The position numbers and the translations under genes are program-made. 64,000 nucleotides of DNA. Origin: Gammaproteobacteria bacterium (GTDB lineage Bacteria; Pseudomonadota; Gammaproteobacteria; Pseudomonadales; Azotimanducaceae). Positions within the stretch are counted from its first letter, which is position 1, and each line of letters starts with the position of its first letter. Positions 14,472 through 24,903 of this stretch are shown here, in pieces. The stretch covers positions 62,001 through 126,000 of the forward strand of contig JAPOVK010000053.1 of the NCBI GenBank assembly GCA_026708185.1. Direction: 5' to 3'. The notes under the pieces were generated by a model, which saw only the letters and a list, made by a program, of their open reading frames with translations, was not told where the DNA came from and searched no databases.

Positions 14472-16979
14472 GTGAGTGTCGCGATGTCTCGTTGGCTCTT
14501 GGAGCTACGCCAGGCCCTGCAAAGCTTGGCGCGGACGCCGGCGTTTACCGCCACGGCGGTGCTGACGCTCGGCGTGGGCTTAGGTGCGGGCGCCGCCACA
14601 TACACGCTGGTCAGGGACATCGTCCTCGATCCGTTGGGCTATCCGGATGCCGAGAGGCTGGTCGTGCTGCGCAGCGAGGTGCCGGGGGTGGGCGCGGGCG
14701 CCGAGTGGCAGGCTTCCTTCGCCCAGTACTACCAGTTCCGCGACAACGCCCGGGCGTTGGAGGGAATCGGTCTCTACGGGACAGTGGGAATGAACGTCGA
14801 TACGCCGAATGGTGCGGATCGCGTGACGGCCGTCATCGCCAGTGCGGACGTACAGGAGTTGATCGGCACCCGGACCGTGCGCGGCCGCTCCCTGTTGGCG
14901 GCGGACAACATGCCCGAGGCTCAGAACGTGGCGTTGATCTCGCGCGGCTATTGGCAGCGTCGCTTCGGTGGCGATCCCGACGTCGTCGGCAAGACACTCG
15001 GGATCAGCCAGTATGCCGACGTCTTGGGTTCGCCCGACGCCCCCTACGAAATCGTCGGAGTGCTCGCCCCGGATGCGGGCCTGCCGGGTATGCGCGGTGC
15101 CGACGCCGACCGGGCGGACGTCTGGCTGCCGGTCCGCCTTGACCCGACGCCGAGCGGCGGGCACTCGTGGAGTCTGCTCGCCAAGCTCGCTCCCGGCGTT
15201 TCGCTGATCGAGGCGCAAGCCGAACTGGACGGACTGACGCGAGGACTCGTCGACAGCTACCCCGACCTCTACTCGGAAGGGCTCTTCGAGAACTACGGCT
15301 TCCGAACACGGGCGCACGATCTCCGGTCGTTCGTCGTGGGCCCGGTCGCGCGCAACTTGTGGCTGATCCATGGCTGTGTCGTCCTTCTCTTGCTGGCCGC
15401 CGTTGTCAATGTCGCCAGCCTGTTCCTGGTCCGCGCGGAAGCGCGCCGCGGCGAAATGGACGTCCGGCTCGCTCTCGGGGCCAGGCGTCTGGGGATCTTT
15501 CGGCTGTTCGCTGGGCTTAGCGTCATGGTGGCGCTGGCCGGGGGAGCGCTGGGCCTGCTCGCTGGTCATTGGGCGGTGGCGTGGACGACGCTCAAGTCCT
15601 GGCAGATTCCGCGAATGGACCAGGTCGCTTTCGACGGGGGCGTCTTTGTCGTCGTCTTCGGCTTTGCGTTGGCCGTCGCTCTAGTGCTGGCCGGCTATTG
15701 CGCGTGGCGGGTGGACGGCCCCGGCTTGGCCGGTAGCGGGCGCAGCCTGCGCGGCGCGGTGCGCGCCGGCCAACGCCTGCGCTCCGCGATGACCGTGGCC
15801 CAGGTGTCCGTGTCCTTGGTTCTCGTGGTGGCCGCGTTCCTGATGATCGAGAGTTTCCGCAACCAGTACCGCATGGATACCGGGATCGAGGCTGCCGGCG
15901 CGGTGACGATCAAGACTTTCCACGATCGTTCGGACATGTCGGGGTGGTGGCCGTTCGTCAAGGAGGTCACCCGGCGGATCGACGCCCTGCCAGGGGTCAC
16001 GGCGGTCGGTGCGGCGACCGCCGTGCCCTTCGCCCGATTCACAGGGCACGGATGTACCCAGCAGGGATTCGACGATCCCGCCGTCCACGCGCGCGTCGAA
16101 GCCGAGGGCCTCACCTACTGCGCGGCGCAGGCCGTGGCGACGCCCGGCTACTTCGAGGCCACGGGCATTCCGATGATCCGCGGCAGAGGCTTTGCCGACG
16201 CGGACCTGGACAACCCGTCGGACGGCGTCGTCGTGGTCAGCGCGGCCTTCGCGTCGCGCTTCTGGCCCGGCGAGGATCCGCTGGGCAAGCGCGTCTCGCC
16301 GTACGGCGGGAAGACGTACTGGTATCGCGTGATCGGTGTGGCGGGCGACGTGTACCGGGGCTCCGTCCGGGAGGAGCCGCACAACCTGATCTACTACCCG
16401 TTGGCGCCGATCCCCGGTGATACGGGGTGGTACTTCTCGGGGATCGACTTCGTCGTGCGCGCCGATCTGCCGGAACCGGGCGTACTCGTTCCCGATGTTC
16501 GTCGCCTGATCGGGGAGATCGATCCGTCCGTCGTCGTGGGCGAGGTTTGGACCTTGGCCGCGCTGGTGGACCGCTCCATGGAGCACCTCGGCTTCACTTT
16601 GGCGGTCGTATCCGCCGCAGCCGTTGCCACGCTGGGGCTCGCGGGGCTTGGCCTGTATGGCGTCGTCGCCTACCTGGTCGCCCGCCGGACCAGCGAGATC
16701 GGGTTGCGCATGGCGCTTGGCGCGAGCCCCGGTCGAGTCCGCGGCATGGTCATCGCTCACTCGGTGAAGCTCGTCGCTCTCGGTTTGGCGATCGGCTTGG
16801 TTGTCAGTCTTGCCGCGACCACGGCGTTGCGCAGCTTCGTGTTCGGCGTAACGCCGTCGAATCCGACGGCGTACGTCATCGCCCTGCTCCTGGTGACGGC
16901 GGTGGCCGCATCCGCAAGCTGGCTTGCGACCCGAAATGCCGCCCGGGTCACGCCGATGGACGCCTTGCGGACGGAGTGA
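14472..16979 (+). CDS. ADOP-type (MacB/FtsX duplicated) ABC permease 3
   Basis: 835 residues, closest in this window to permease 1 (both share LQSLARTPAFTATAVLTL-type N-termini, DAERLVVLRSEVPG, and ARRTSEIGLRMALGA plus PMDALRTE at the end). Architecture: MacB_PCD helix and periplasmic domain, FtsX three-helix block, then the same again. The start is GTG 14472, placed by AAGGAGG 8 bases upstream; an in-frame ATG at 14484 is the alternative. No ATPase gene is adjacent. Substrate unknown. Confidence 0.85.
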   Translation: MSVAMSRWLLELRQALQSLARTPAFTATAVLTLGVGLGAGAATYTLVRDIVLDPLGYPDAERLVVLRSEVPGVGAGAEWQASFAQYYQFRDNARALEGIGLYGTVGMNVDTPNGADRVTAVIASADVQELIGTRTVRGRSLLAADNMPEAQNVALISRGYWQRRFGGDPDVVGKTLGISQYADVLGSPDAPYEIVGVLAPDAGLPGMRGADADRADVWLPVRLDPTPSGGHSWSLLAKLAPGVSLIEAQAELDGLTRGLVDSYPDLYSEGLFENYGFRTRAHDLRSFVVGPVARNLWLIHGCVVLLLLAAVVNVASLFLVRAEARRGEMDVRLALGARRLGIFRLFAGLSVMVALAGGALGLLAGHWAVAWTTLKSWQIPRMDQVAFDGGVFVVVFGFALAVALVLAGYCAWRVDGPGLAGSGRSLRGAVRAGQRLRSAMTVAQVSVSLVLVVAAFLMIESFRNQYRMDTGIEAAGAVTIKTFHDRSDMSGWWPFVKEVTRRIDALPGVTAVGAATAVPFARFTGHGCTQQGFDDPAVHARVEAEGLTYCAAQAVATPGYFEATGIPMIRGRGFADADLDNPSDGVVVVSAAFASRFWPGEDPLGKRVSPYGGKTYWYRVIGVAGDVYRGSVREEPHNLIYYPLAPIPGDTGWYFSGIDFVVRADLPEPGVLVPDVRRLIGEIDPSVVVGEVWTLAALVDRSMEHLGFTLAVVSAAAVATLGLAGLGLYGVVAYLVARRTSEIGLRMALGASPGRVRGMVIAHSVKLVALGLAIGLVVSLAATTALRSFVFGVTPSNPTAYVIALLLVTAVAASASWLATRNAARVTPMDALRTE

Positions 16980-17081
16980 CAGCGCGGAGGCTTGTCTCGA
17001 CCTCGTGGGCACCGTGCCAGTTGACTGGCGGGCTTGGCTGCCGTAGGTTCTTACGCCTGTCTTACGTTGAGGCGGACCCGC

Positions 17082-17333
17082 ATGCCAATGACGAGAATGT
17101 CGAGTAAGGGCCAAGTGGTGATCCCGCGGGAAATCCGAGCGGCGCACGCTTGGACCCCGGGTCTGGAGTTCGAGGTCGAGGACCGGCCCGAGGGCGTGTT
17201 GTTGCGCCCCCGGACGCCGTTCCCTCGGACGAGTGTTTCCGATGTCGTTGGCTGTACCGGATATGCTGGCCCCCGCCGCTCGTTGACGGAGATGCGCCGC
17301 GCCACCCCGCCCGGCCAGGTTGAGGCAACTTGA
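17082..17333 (+). CDS. AbrB/MazE-type antitoxin
   Basis: 83 residues; RMSSKGQVVIPREIRAAHAW then TPGLEFEVEDRPEGVLLRP is the SpoVT/AbrB swapped-hairpin DNA-binding domain. The C-terminal tail (DVVGCTGYAGPRRSLTEMRR) is the toxin-wrapping segment typical of VapB. Start ATG 17082. Its stop overlaps the TTG start of the PIN gene (TTGA). It is predicted to neutralise that toxin and autorepress the operon. Confidence 0.85.
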   Translation: MPMTRMSSKGQVVIPREIRAAHAWTPGLEFEVEDRPEGVLLRPRTPFPRTSVSDVVGCTGYAGPRRSLTEMRRATPPGQVEAT

Positions 17334-17728
17334 TCGCTGTCGACACGAACGTGGTCGTTCGTGTGCTCACGAACGACGATCCCGAACAGGCAGCGGCCGT
17401 GGCAGCGTTGCTGGAAGGGGAGACCGTTTACCTCCCCTTGTCGGTGGTGCTGGAGACGGAATGGGTTCTGCGCAGCGTCTATGGCCTTGATCGCGGAGTC
17501 GTCGTCAGTGCGCTACGACGTTTCCTAGGCATCCCGACGGTCACGGCGGAATCAGCCGGGAGGCTCGGTCAAGCCCTGGCTTGGTACGAGGAAGGGTTCG
17601 ACTTCGCGGACGCACTGCATCTGGCGAGCGCGTCCGAGGCGGGGGCTGATCGGTTGGCCACGTTCGACGGGAGGTTCCGTCTGCTGGCGGCAGAAAGCGT
17701 GACCGCCGTGACTCTGATCCGGCCCTGA
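17330..17728 (+). CDS. vapC: PIN-domain toxin VapC
   Basis: 132 residues, typical VapC length: MIAVDTNVVVRVLTNDDPEQ with the first Asp at position 5, an internal Glu (VLETEWVLRSVY), and FADALHLASASEAGADRLATFDG carrying the C-terminal acidic residues. VapC toxins are site-specific RNases (tRNA or rRNA targets in studied cases). Start TTG 17330 overlaps the antitoxin stop, so expression is coupled. This is a different pair from the Phd/PIN pair 4 kb upstream. Confidence 0.88.
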   Translation: MIAVDTNVVVRVLTNDDPEQAAAVAALLEGETVYLPLSVVLETEWVLRSVYGLDRGVVVSALRRFLGIPTVTAESAGRLGQALAWYEEGFDFADALHLASASEAGADRLATFDGRFRLLAAESVTAVTLIRP

Positions 17729-17836
17729 GAGCGGGGCTCGTCTCTAAGGTGGGCAGGTGGTAGTTGGACAAGCGAAAGTGGCCAGTATCCTGAACACGAC
17801 GGCTCGAATGTGGCCGCCATCGCGCCGCGCTAGCAG

Positions 17837-18895
17837 TTGGCCGGGGCAGTGACCAGCTACTTCATCCGCCGCTTCCTACTCATCGTGCCGACCTTCATCG
17901 GCGTGACGATCCTGGTGTTCGCGGTCACAAGGCTGGTGCCGGGCGGCCCGATCGAACGCATGCTCCAGGAGGCGGCGATGGCCGGCGCGGATGTCGCCGC
18001 CTCCACGAGCGGTTTCGCCGGCCACGGCGCGAGCTCGCTGTCCGACGACCAGATCGATCAACTGAAGGCGTATTACGGATTCGACAAGCCCGTGATCGTG
18101 GGCTATGCCGAATGGTTGGGCAAGGTCGTCCGACTCGATCTCGGCACGTCCACGCGCTACTCGGAACCGGTCTGGGACACCATCAAGGATCGCTTCCCGA
18201 TCTCGATCTTCTACGGGGTCACCACGCTGATCCTCACATACAGCGTGTGCATCCCGCTCGGCATCGTCAAGGCCATCCGCCACAAGACGACGTTCGACAA
18301 CCTGACATCCGCGGTGGTGTTCTTCGGCTACGCGATTCCGGGCTACGTGGTCGCGATCGCGCTCTTGACCGTGTTCGCCGGCAACCTGGGGTGGTTTCCC
18401 TTGAGCGGCTTCGTCAGCGACGACTTCGACGACCTCGGCACGCTCGGCAAGATCGGCGATGTCGCCTACCACGCCGTCCTGCCGCTGATCGCCTACCTCG
18501 CCGGCAGCTTCGCCGTCACGACCATGCTGATGAAGAACTCGCTCATGGACAACCTGGCGGCGGAGTATGTGCGCACCGCCATCGCCAAGGGCATGGCGTT
18601 CCGCCGCGCGGTGTTCGCACACGCCTTTCGCAACAGCCTGGTGCCGATCGCCACCTCGTTCGGGAACAACATCACGTTGATCGTCACCGGGTCCTTCCTG
18701 ATCGAGCAGATCTTCAATATCGACGGCTTCGGCCTTCTCGGCTGGGAGTCGCTGGTCGAGCGCGACTACCCGGTGGTGATGGGCATCCTCGTGATCTCGT
18801 CGCTCTTGTTCATGATCGGCAACATCCTGTCGGACATCTGCGTGGCGCTGGTCGATCCCCGGGTGAAGTTCGGCAGCGGCGAGGCGTCGCAATGA
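17837..18895 (+). CDS. peptide-type ABC transporter permease (YejB-like)
   Basis: 352 residues, OppB/DppB/YejB family: start RRFLLIVPTFIGVTILVFAV is the first helix, a periplasmic loop with YGFDKPVIVGYAEWLGKVVR, then the BPD_transp_1 core with five more helices and the EAA-loop RTAIAKGMAFRRAVFAHAFRNSL that docks the ATPase. The EAA loop and FLIEQIFNIDGFG are conserved in the family. A GTG at 17849 is an alternative start that would give MTSYFIRRF, closer to family N-termini. The stop overlaps the next permease start (ATGA). First gene of a six-gene coupled operon. Confidence 0.9.
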   Translation: MAGAVTSYFIRRFLLIVPTFIGVTILVFAVTRLVPGGPIERMLQEAAMAGADVAASTSGFAGHGASSLSDDQIDQLKAYYGFDKPVIVGYAEWLGKVVRLDLGTSTRYSEPVWDTIKDRFPISIFYGVTTLILTYSVCIPLGIVKAIRHKTTFDNLTSAVVFFGYAIPGYVVAIALLTVFAGNLGWFPLSGFVSDDFDDLGTLGKIGDVAYHAVLPLIAYLAGSFAVTTMLMKNSLMDNLAAEYVRTAIAKGMAFRRAVFAHAFRNSLVPIATSFGNNITLIVTGSFLIEQIFNIDGFGLLGWESLVERDYPVVMGILVISSLLFMIGNILSDICVALVDPRVKFGSGEASQ

Positions 18896-20001
18896 TCGCG
18901 AAGGCCGGAAGCCTTGTCGGGAGAACGCGTAGCGTTCTCGATCGCGTCGCGCCAGCGACGCGCCTCAATCCGCTGACCATCAAGCAGTGGCAGCGGTTCA
19001 AGTCGATCCGTCGGGGCTACTGGTCGGCCATCGGGCTCGGCATCGCGCTGCTTCTGTCGGCGGGGGCGGAGCTCTTGGTGAACAGCCGGGCGCTCGTCGT
19101 CTCCTACCAGGGCGACTGGTACTTCCCGACTTACGGGGACTACATCCCAGGGCGGACCTTCGGACTCGACTACGACTACGAGACGAACTATCGGGAACTC
19201 AAGCGGATGTTCTCAGCCAGCAGTGCCGGAGACTGGGTGCTGATGCCGCCGGTGCCCTACGACGCCTTCGAGAACGACCTCGAGGCCGGCGTCTATCCGC
19301 CGTATGCGCCATCAGTGGCAAGCCGCCACTTCCTCGGCACGGACACGACCGGTCGCGACGTCGTCGCTCGCCTCGTCTACGGCTTCAGGCTCGCCTTCAC
19401 GTTCGCGGCGATCCTCCTGGGCTGCAACTTCGTCATCGGCATCGCCATCGGCTGTGCGATGGGGTTCTGGGGCGGCGCGTTCGATCTCCTGTTCCAGCGC
19501 GTGATCGAGATCCTGAACAACGTGCCGTTCCTGTACGTCATCATGATCGTGGCCAGCGTCATCGTGCCGGGCTTCTGGACGCTGATGGCGGTCATGGTGT
19601 TCTTCGGCTGGACGGGCATGACCTGGTACATGCGCACGTCCACCTACAAGGAGAAGTCGCGGGAGTACGTGCTGGCGGCACGGGCACTCGGGGCGTCGAG
19701 CAAGCGCCAGGTCGCGAGCCACATCATCCCGAACACGATCTCCGTGATCGTCACGTTCATCCCGTTCTCCATCGCGAGCGGGATCACCGCGCTCACGGCC
19801 ATCGACTACCTTGGCTTCGGCCTGCCGCCGCCGACGCCGAGCTGGGGCGAACTGCTCTCGCAGGGTACGCGGCATCTCGAGTCGCCGTGGATCGGCGGTT
19901 CCGTGGTCGTGGCCATGGTGCTGGTATTGTTGATGGTGACCTACGTCGGGGAAGCCGTCCGCGAAGCGTTCGACCCCAAACAGTTCACCTACTACGAGTA
20001 A
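18892..20001 (+). CDS. peptide-type ABC transporter permease (YejE-like)
   Basis: 369 residues, OppC/YejE family. The N-terminus holds one helix (about 42-60, YWSAIGLGIALLLSAGAEL), a long periplasmic segment with GDWYFPTYGDYIPGR and FLGTDTTGRDVVARL (typical of YejE), then the BPD_transp_1 core with the EAA loop AARALGASSKRQVASHIIPN. Odd feature: codons 10-24 (GRTRSVLDRVAPATR) coincide with a double-hairpin repeat at 18921-18962, so the extreme N-terminal cytoplasmic tail is partly repeat-derived. ATGA overlap with the upstream permease. Confidence 0.9.
   Translation: MIAKAGSLVGRTRSVLDRVAPATRLNPLTIKQWQRFKSIRRGYWSAIGLGIALLLSAGAELLVNSRALVVSYQGDWYFPTYGDYIPGRTFGLDYDYETNYRELKRMFSASSAGDWVLMPPVPYDAFENDLEAGVYPPYAPSVASRHFLGTDTTGRDVVARLVYGFRLAFTFAAILLGCNFVIGIAIGCAMGFWGGAFDLLFQRVIEILNNVPFLYVIMIVASVIVPGFWTLMAVMVFFGWTGMTWYMRTSTYKEKSREYVLAARALGASSKRQVASHIIPNTISVIVTFIPFSIASGITALTAIDYLGFGLPPPTPSWGELLSQGTRHLESPWIGGSVVVAMVLVLLMVTYVGEAVREAFDPKQFTYYE
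18921..18962. repeat. double-hairpin repeat inside the coding start of the YejE-like gene
   Basis: Hairpin 1 GAGAACGC-GTA-GCGTTCTC (18921-18939) and hairpin 2 CGCGTCGC-GCCA-GCGACGCG (18943-18962). Hairpin 1 matches the first hairpin of the 40.3-kb copy, which ends in a different second hairpin. Located 30 bases into the gene, it may also affect translation. Confidence 0.8.
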
Positions 20002-20023
20002 GTCTCTCGACGGAGGAGGCGAC

Positions 20024-21937
20024 ATGGCAAGGACTTCGATGGTCTACAGGGGTATCGCCATCATGGGACTGGGCGCCCTGGCGGCATGTCAGGGCGAGGT
20101 CGACGAAGCACAGTCGGAAGCGGCCAGCCGCGTCGCCGTGTTGCCGCCGATCGAGGTCGCTGAAGGCGACGGACTGCCCGATGAGCTTCCCGCCGGCCTG
20201 GTGTGGGAGACCAACGATACGGATCCGACATTTGCATCGCCGGACGCCAAGCGCGGCGGGACGTTCCGCACCTCCATGCTGTCGTTCCCGCTCACCATCC
20301 GTCGCGTCGGCCCGGACTCCAACGGGTCCTTCGCCGGACCGCTCCGCTACAACCAGTTGGGTCCGGTGACGTACCACCCGAATACGCGACGGCCGATCCC
20401 GTCGCTGGCGACGCATTGGGCGTACGGGCCGGACGGGCGCAGCCTCTACTACCGGCTGAATCCCAAGGCGCGCTGGTCCGACGGGGTGCCAGTCACCGCC
20501 GACGATTACATCTTCGCGGTCAAGTTCATGCGCTCCAAGCAGATCGTCGCGCCCTGGTACAACAACTACTACACCGAGCGCATCCGCGACGTGAAGCGCT
20601 ACGACGATCACACCATCGGCATCCAGGGCGCCGACCCGAAGCCGCTGCACGAGATGCACTACCAGTACGCCTTCGGCCCGGTACCCAAGCACTTCCATGA
20701 ACCCCGCATGACGGAGGACTGGGTGCAGGCGACGAACTGGGAGATCGAGCCCAATACCGGCCCCTACCAGATCAGCAAGGTCGACAAGGGCAAGACCATC
20801 GAGATGAGCCGCAAGGCCGACTGGTGGGCGAACGACGAGCGCTACTTACGGCACCGCTTCAATCCCGACAAGATCCGCTACCGGGTGATCCGCGAACTCA
20901 ACGTCGCCTACCAGCACTTCGTCAAGGGGGAGCTGGACACCTTCGGCCTGGTGCTGCCGCTTTATTGGCACGAGAAGGCGCGCGGTCCCGAATACGACGC
21001 CGGCTATATCGCGAAGTACTGGTTCTACAACGACCTCCCAGTGCCCTCGGCAGGGATGTACCTGAACACCGAGAATCCGATCCTTGCCGATGCGCGCGTC
21101 CGCTTCGGCCTCGCCCATGCGATGAATTTCGACCGCGTCATCGAAACCGTCCTTCGCGGCGACTACGACCGGATGCCGACCTTTCAACTCGGCTTCGGCG
21201 ACTACGACAACCGGCTGATCACGGTGCGCGAATTCGATATCGACAAGGCCAACGCCTACTTCGACGACGCCGGGTATTCCGAGCGCGGCGGCGATGGCAT
21301 CCGGGTGAGGGATGGGCAGCGGCTGTCTCTGCGCGTGACCTACGGTGCGCCGCACCACACGGAACGACTGGTCATACTCCGCGAGGAGGCTCGCAAGGCC
21401 GGCGTGGAACTGGAACTGCAACTCCTGGACGGATCGAGTTCCTTCAAGACCATGCAGGAGAAGAAGCACGAGATCGCGTGGATGTCCTGGGCATCGCAAG
21501 GCTTGTCCCCACGCTACTGGGAGCACTTCCACTCGGCCAACGCCGGCAAGCCGCAGACCAACAACCTCGCCAACCACGCCAACCCGGAGATGGACGACCT
21601 GATCATGTCCTTCCGGGCGTCGTCCGACCTCGAGGAGCGAATCGCGCTCGCACATCGACTGGAGCAGATGGTCCACGACGCGGGAGTCGTGATCCCGACG
21701 TTCCAGGTGCCGTATACGCGCGAAGGCGCGTGGCGCTGGGTCAAATTGCCCGAGTGGCTCGGGACACGCACCACCGGTGCGCTCTTCAACCCGCATCGGC
21801 TGTCCGCGGGCATCTTCTCGAGCGGCGGGCTGTTCTGGATCGACGAGGCCGAAAAGGAGCGCACGCTCGAAGCGATGGACGAGGGCATGGCGTTCGAACC
21901 CTTGGCAGTCATGAACATCGACTACCGGGCCGACTGA
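20024..21937 (+). CDS. peptide-type ABC substrate-binding lipoprotein (SBP family 5, YejA-like)
   Basis: 637 residues. The N-terminus MARTSMVYRGIAIMGLGALAAC ends in a lipobox (LAAC), so it is a periplasmic lipoprotein. The body is a family 5 extracellular solute-binding protein: TFRTSMLSFPLTIRR, LNPKARWSDGVPVTADDYIF (signature region), then the lobe with ISKVDKGKTIEMSRKADWWA and a final domain with LEQMVHDAGVVIPTFQVPY. It resembles YejA, which binds oligopeptides and microcin C-like compounds in E. coli; the actual ligand is not known. GGAGG lies just before the ATG. Confidence 0.88.
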   Translation: MARTSMVYRGIAIMGLGALAACQGEVDEAQSEAASRVAVLPPIEVAEGDGLPDELPAGLVWETNDTDPTFASPDAKRGGTFRTSMLSFPLTIRRVGPDSNGSFAGPLRYNQLGPVTYHPNTRRPIPSLATHWAYGPDGRSLYYRLNPKARWSDGVPVTADDYIFAVKFMRSKQIVAPWYNNYYTERIRDVKRYDDHTIGIQGADPKPLHEMHYQYAFGPVPKHFHEPRMTEDWVQATNWEIEPNTGPYQISKVDKGKTIEMSRKADWWANDERYLRHRFNPDKIRYRVIRELNVAYQHFVKGELDTFGLVLPLYWHEKARGPEYDAGYIAKYWFYNDLPVPSAGMYLNTENPILADARVRFGLAHAMNFDRVIETVLRGDYDRMPTFQLGFGDYDNRLITVREFDIDKANAYFDDAGYSERGGDGIRVRDGQRLSLRVTYGAPHHTERLVILREEARKAGVELELQLLDGSSSFKTMQEKKHEIAWMSWASQGLSPRYWEHFHSANAGKPQTNNLANHANPEMDDLIMSFRASSDLEERIALAHRLEQMVHDAGVVIPTFQVPYTREGAWRWVKLPEWLGTRTTGALFNPHRLSAGIFSSGGLFWIDEAEKERTLEAMDEGMAFEPLAVMNIDYRAD

Positions 21938-21943
21938 CGCGCC

Positions 21944-22923
<980 letters not shown>

Positions 22924-22927
<4 letters not shown>

Positions 22928-23940
22928 ACACGGATCACCAGCCGCTGCTCCAGGTCCGCGGGCTGACCAAGCACTTCCCTGTGCGCGGCGGGGTATTCCT
23001 GCGCACGGTCGGCCAGGTGCATGCAGTGGACGGCGTTTCCTTCGACCTCGACGTCGGCGAGACCCTCGGCTTGGTGGGCGAATCGGGTTGCGGCAAGAGC
23101 ACGGTCGGCAAGACCCTGCTCAGGCTCTACCAACCGACGGCCGGCAAGGTGCTTTTCGAGGGGCAAGACGTGGTGACGATGAAGCGGCCGGAGTTGCGGC
23201 GGCTGCGACGCGACATCCAGATCGTGCTGCAGGATCCGTTCGAGTCCCTGAATGCGCGCCACACGGTGGGCAAGATCCTCGAGGAGCCGTTCGTCATCCA
23301 TCGGCTCGGAACGCCCGTCGAGCGTCGACGCTGGGCGGCGGAGTTGTTGGAACGGGTCGGGCTCGAAACGGCGGCCGCCAATCGTTTCCCCCACGAGTTC
23401 TCGGGTGGCCAACGCCAGCGCATCGGTATCGCCCGCGCGATCGCGCTGCGGCCCAAGCTCATCGTCTGCGACGAGGCGGTCTCCGCGCTCGACGTCTCGA
23501 TCCAGTCCCAGATCCTCAACCTGCTCCTGGACCTGCAGCGCGAGATGAACCTCGCGTTGATTTTCATCGCCCACGACTTGGCCGTGGTTAAGCACATCTC
23601 TGACCGGATCGCCGTCATGTACCTCGGTGAAGTCGTGGAGACAGCGGCCGCGACCGACGTTTATGCGGCGCCGCGGCACCCGTATACGCAAGCGCTGATC
23701 TCGGCTATCCCGGCTCCCGATCCGACAGCGCGGATCGACCGCATCGTCCTCGAAGGCGACGTGCCGTCCCCGATCGATCCACCCCGCGGTTGCCGGTTTC
23801 ACACGCGATGCCGGTACGCGCGCGACGACTGCCGACACATCAAGCCTGCGCTCGAATCCGTGGCTGGCGGCGCGTCGGTCGCGTGTCACTATTGGGAGAG
23901 CGTCTCGGACGCCCAGCCACTCGGAGGCCTGGCCACATGA
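22924..23940 (+). CDS. peptide-type ABC transporter ATPase (DppF/OppF-like)
   Basis: 338 residues starting at GTG 22924 in overlap with the previous stop. Walker [11 protein letters not shown]-loop [14 protein letters not shown] (OppF-type), signature [14 protein letters not shown], Walker [16 protein letters not shown]-loop AHDLAV, and the C-terminal [15 protein letters not shown] motif. Pairs with the DppD-like ATPase as a heterodimer on the two permeases. Coupled by ATGA to the metallo-beta-lactamase-fold gene. Confidence 0.92.
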
Positions 23941-24890
23941 ACCTCGGGATTCGCCCCTTCACGCACGGTCTGCAAGACGTCGGGCAGCGGTGCTATGCCT
24001 GGATCCAACCCGACGGCGGCTGGGGCTGGAGCAACGCCGGACTGGTCGTCGATGGCGATGAGAGCCTGCTCGTCGACACCCTGTTCGATCTCAAGCTGAC
24101 GCGCACGATGCTCGCCGGCATGCGCGATGCGGAGCCGGCGGCGACACGGGCGTTCGACAAGCTGGTCAATACGCACGCCAACGCCGACCACTGCAACGGC
24201 AACGAGTTGGTGGCGGAGGCCGAGATCATCGCATCGAAGGCGACGGCCGACGAACTTGCCGCGGAGAGTCCGGACCGCCTGGCCATTCTGATGCGCCAAG
24301 CCCCGAATATGGGCGAGACCGGCGAATTCCTGATCGAGGCGTTCAGCGCCTTCGACTTCGAGGGGATTACGCAAACGCTGCCGACGACGACGTTCGAGTC
24401 CGATTTCGAGACGCGCGTCGGCGACAAGCGGGTCGTTCTCAAGCAGGTGGGGCCGTGTCACACGACTGGCGACATCCTGGCCTACGTGCCCGACGAGGCG
24501 CTGATCTACACCGGCGACATCCTGTTCATCGAGGGCCATCCGATCCTGTGGGTGGGCCCCGTGGGGAACTGGATCGCTGCCTGCGACTACATGCTCGATC
24601 TCGCCGTCGACATCGTTGTGCCGGGGCACGGTCCGATCACGGACAAGCGCGGTGTTCGCGCCATGCGCGACTACCTGGTCTACGTCCACGACGAAGCCAA
24701 GTCGCGCTTCGACGCGGGCATGTCCATCTATGACGCCGCGATGGACATCTCGCTGGCCGACTACGACTCGTGGGGCGATGCCGAGCGCATCGTGGTCAAC
24801 GTCGCGACGCTCTACCGCGAGTTCGGCTCGACCGAGCGCGCGGCGAATCCCTTCGAGTTGATGGCGAGGATTCGCAAGGAGCGGCGCTGA
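23937..24890 (+). CDS. metallo-beta-lactamase-fold hydrolase coupled to the ABC operon
   Basis: 317 residues. The metal motif is THANADHCNGN, i.e. H-x-N-x-D-H instead of H-x-H-x-D-H. Further ligands are visible in GPCHTTGDI (third His), YTGDILFIEGHP (bridging Asp) and VVPGHGPITD (last His). The start is ATG 23937, overlapping the ABC ATPase stop, so it is cotranslated with the importer and probably acts on imported or related substrates. The substituted ligand is seen in some MBL subfamilies; the substrate is not predictable. Confidence 0.85.
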   Translation: MNLGIRPFTHGLQDVGQRCYAWIQPDGGWGWSNAGLVVDGDESLLVDTLFDLKLTRTMLAGMRDAEPAATRAFDKLVNTHANADHCNGNELVAEAEIIASKATADELAAESPDRLAILMRQAPNMGETGEFLIEAFSAFDFEGITQTLPTTTFESDFETRVGDKRVVLKQVGPCHTTGDILAYVPDEALIYTGDILFIEGHPILWVGPVGNWIAACDYMLDLAVDIVVPGHGPITDKRGVRAMRDYLVYVHDEAKSRFDAGMSIYDAAMDISLADYDSWGDAERIVVNVATLYREFGSTERAANPFELMARIRKERR

Positions 24891-24903
24891 AGACCCACCG
24901 GGC

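Noticed and set aside
17876-18892. Minus-strand ORF of 338 residues opposite the YejB-like gene
   Set aside because: Rich in His, Arg, Asp and Gly with no motifs, typical of antisense frames in GC-rich genes.
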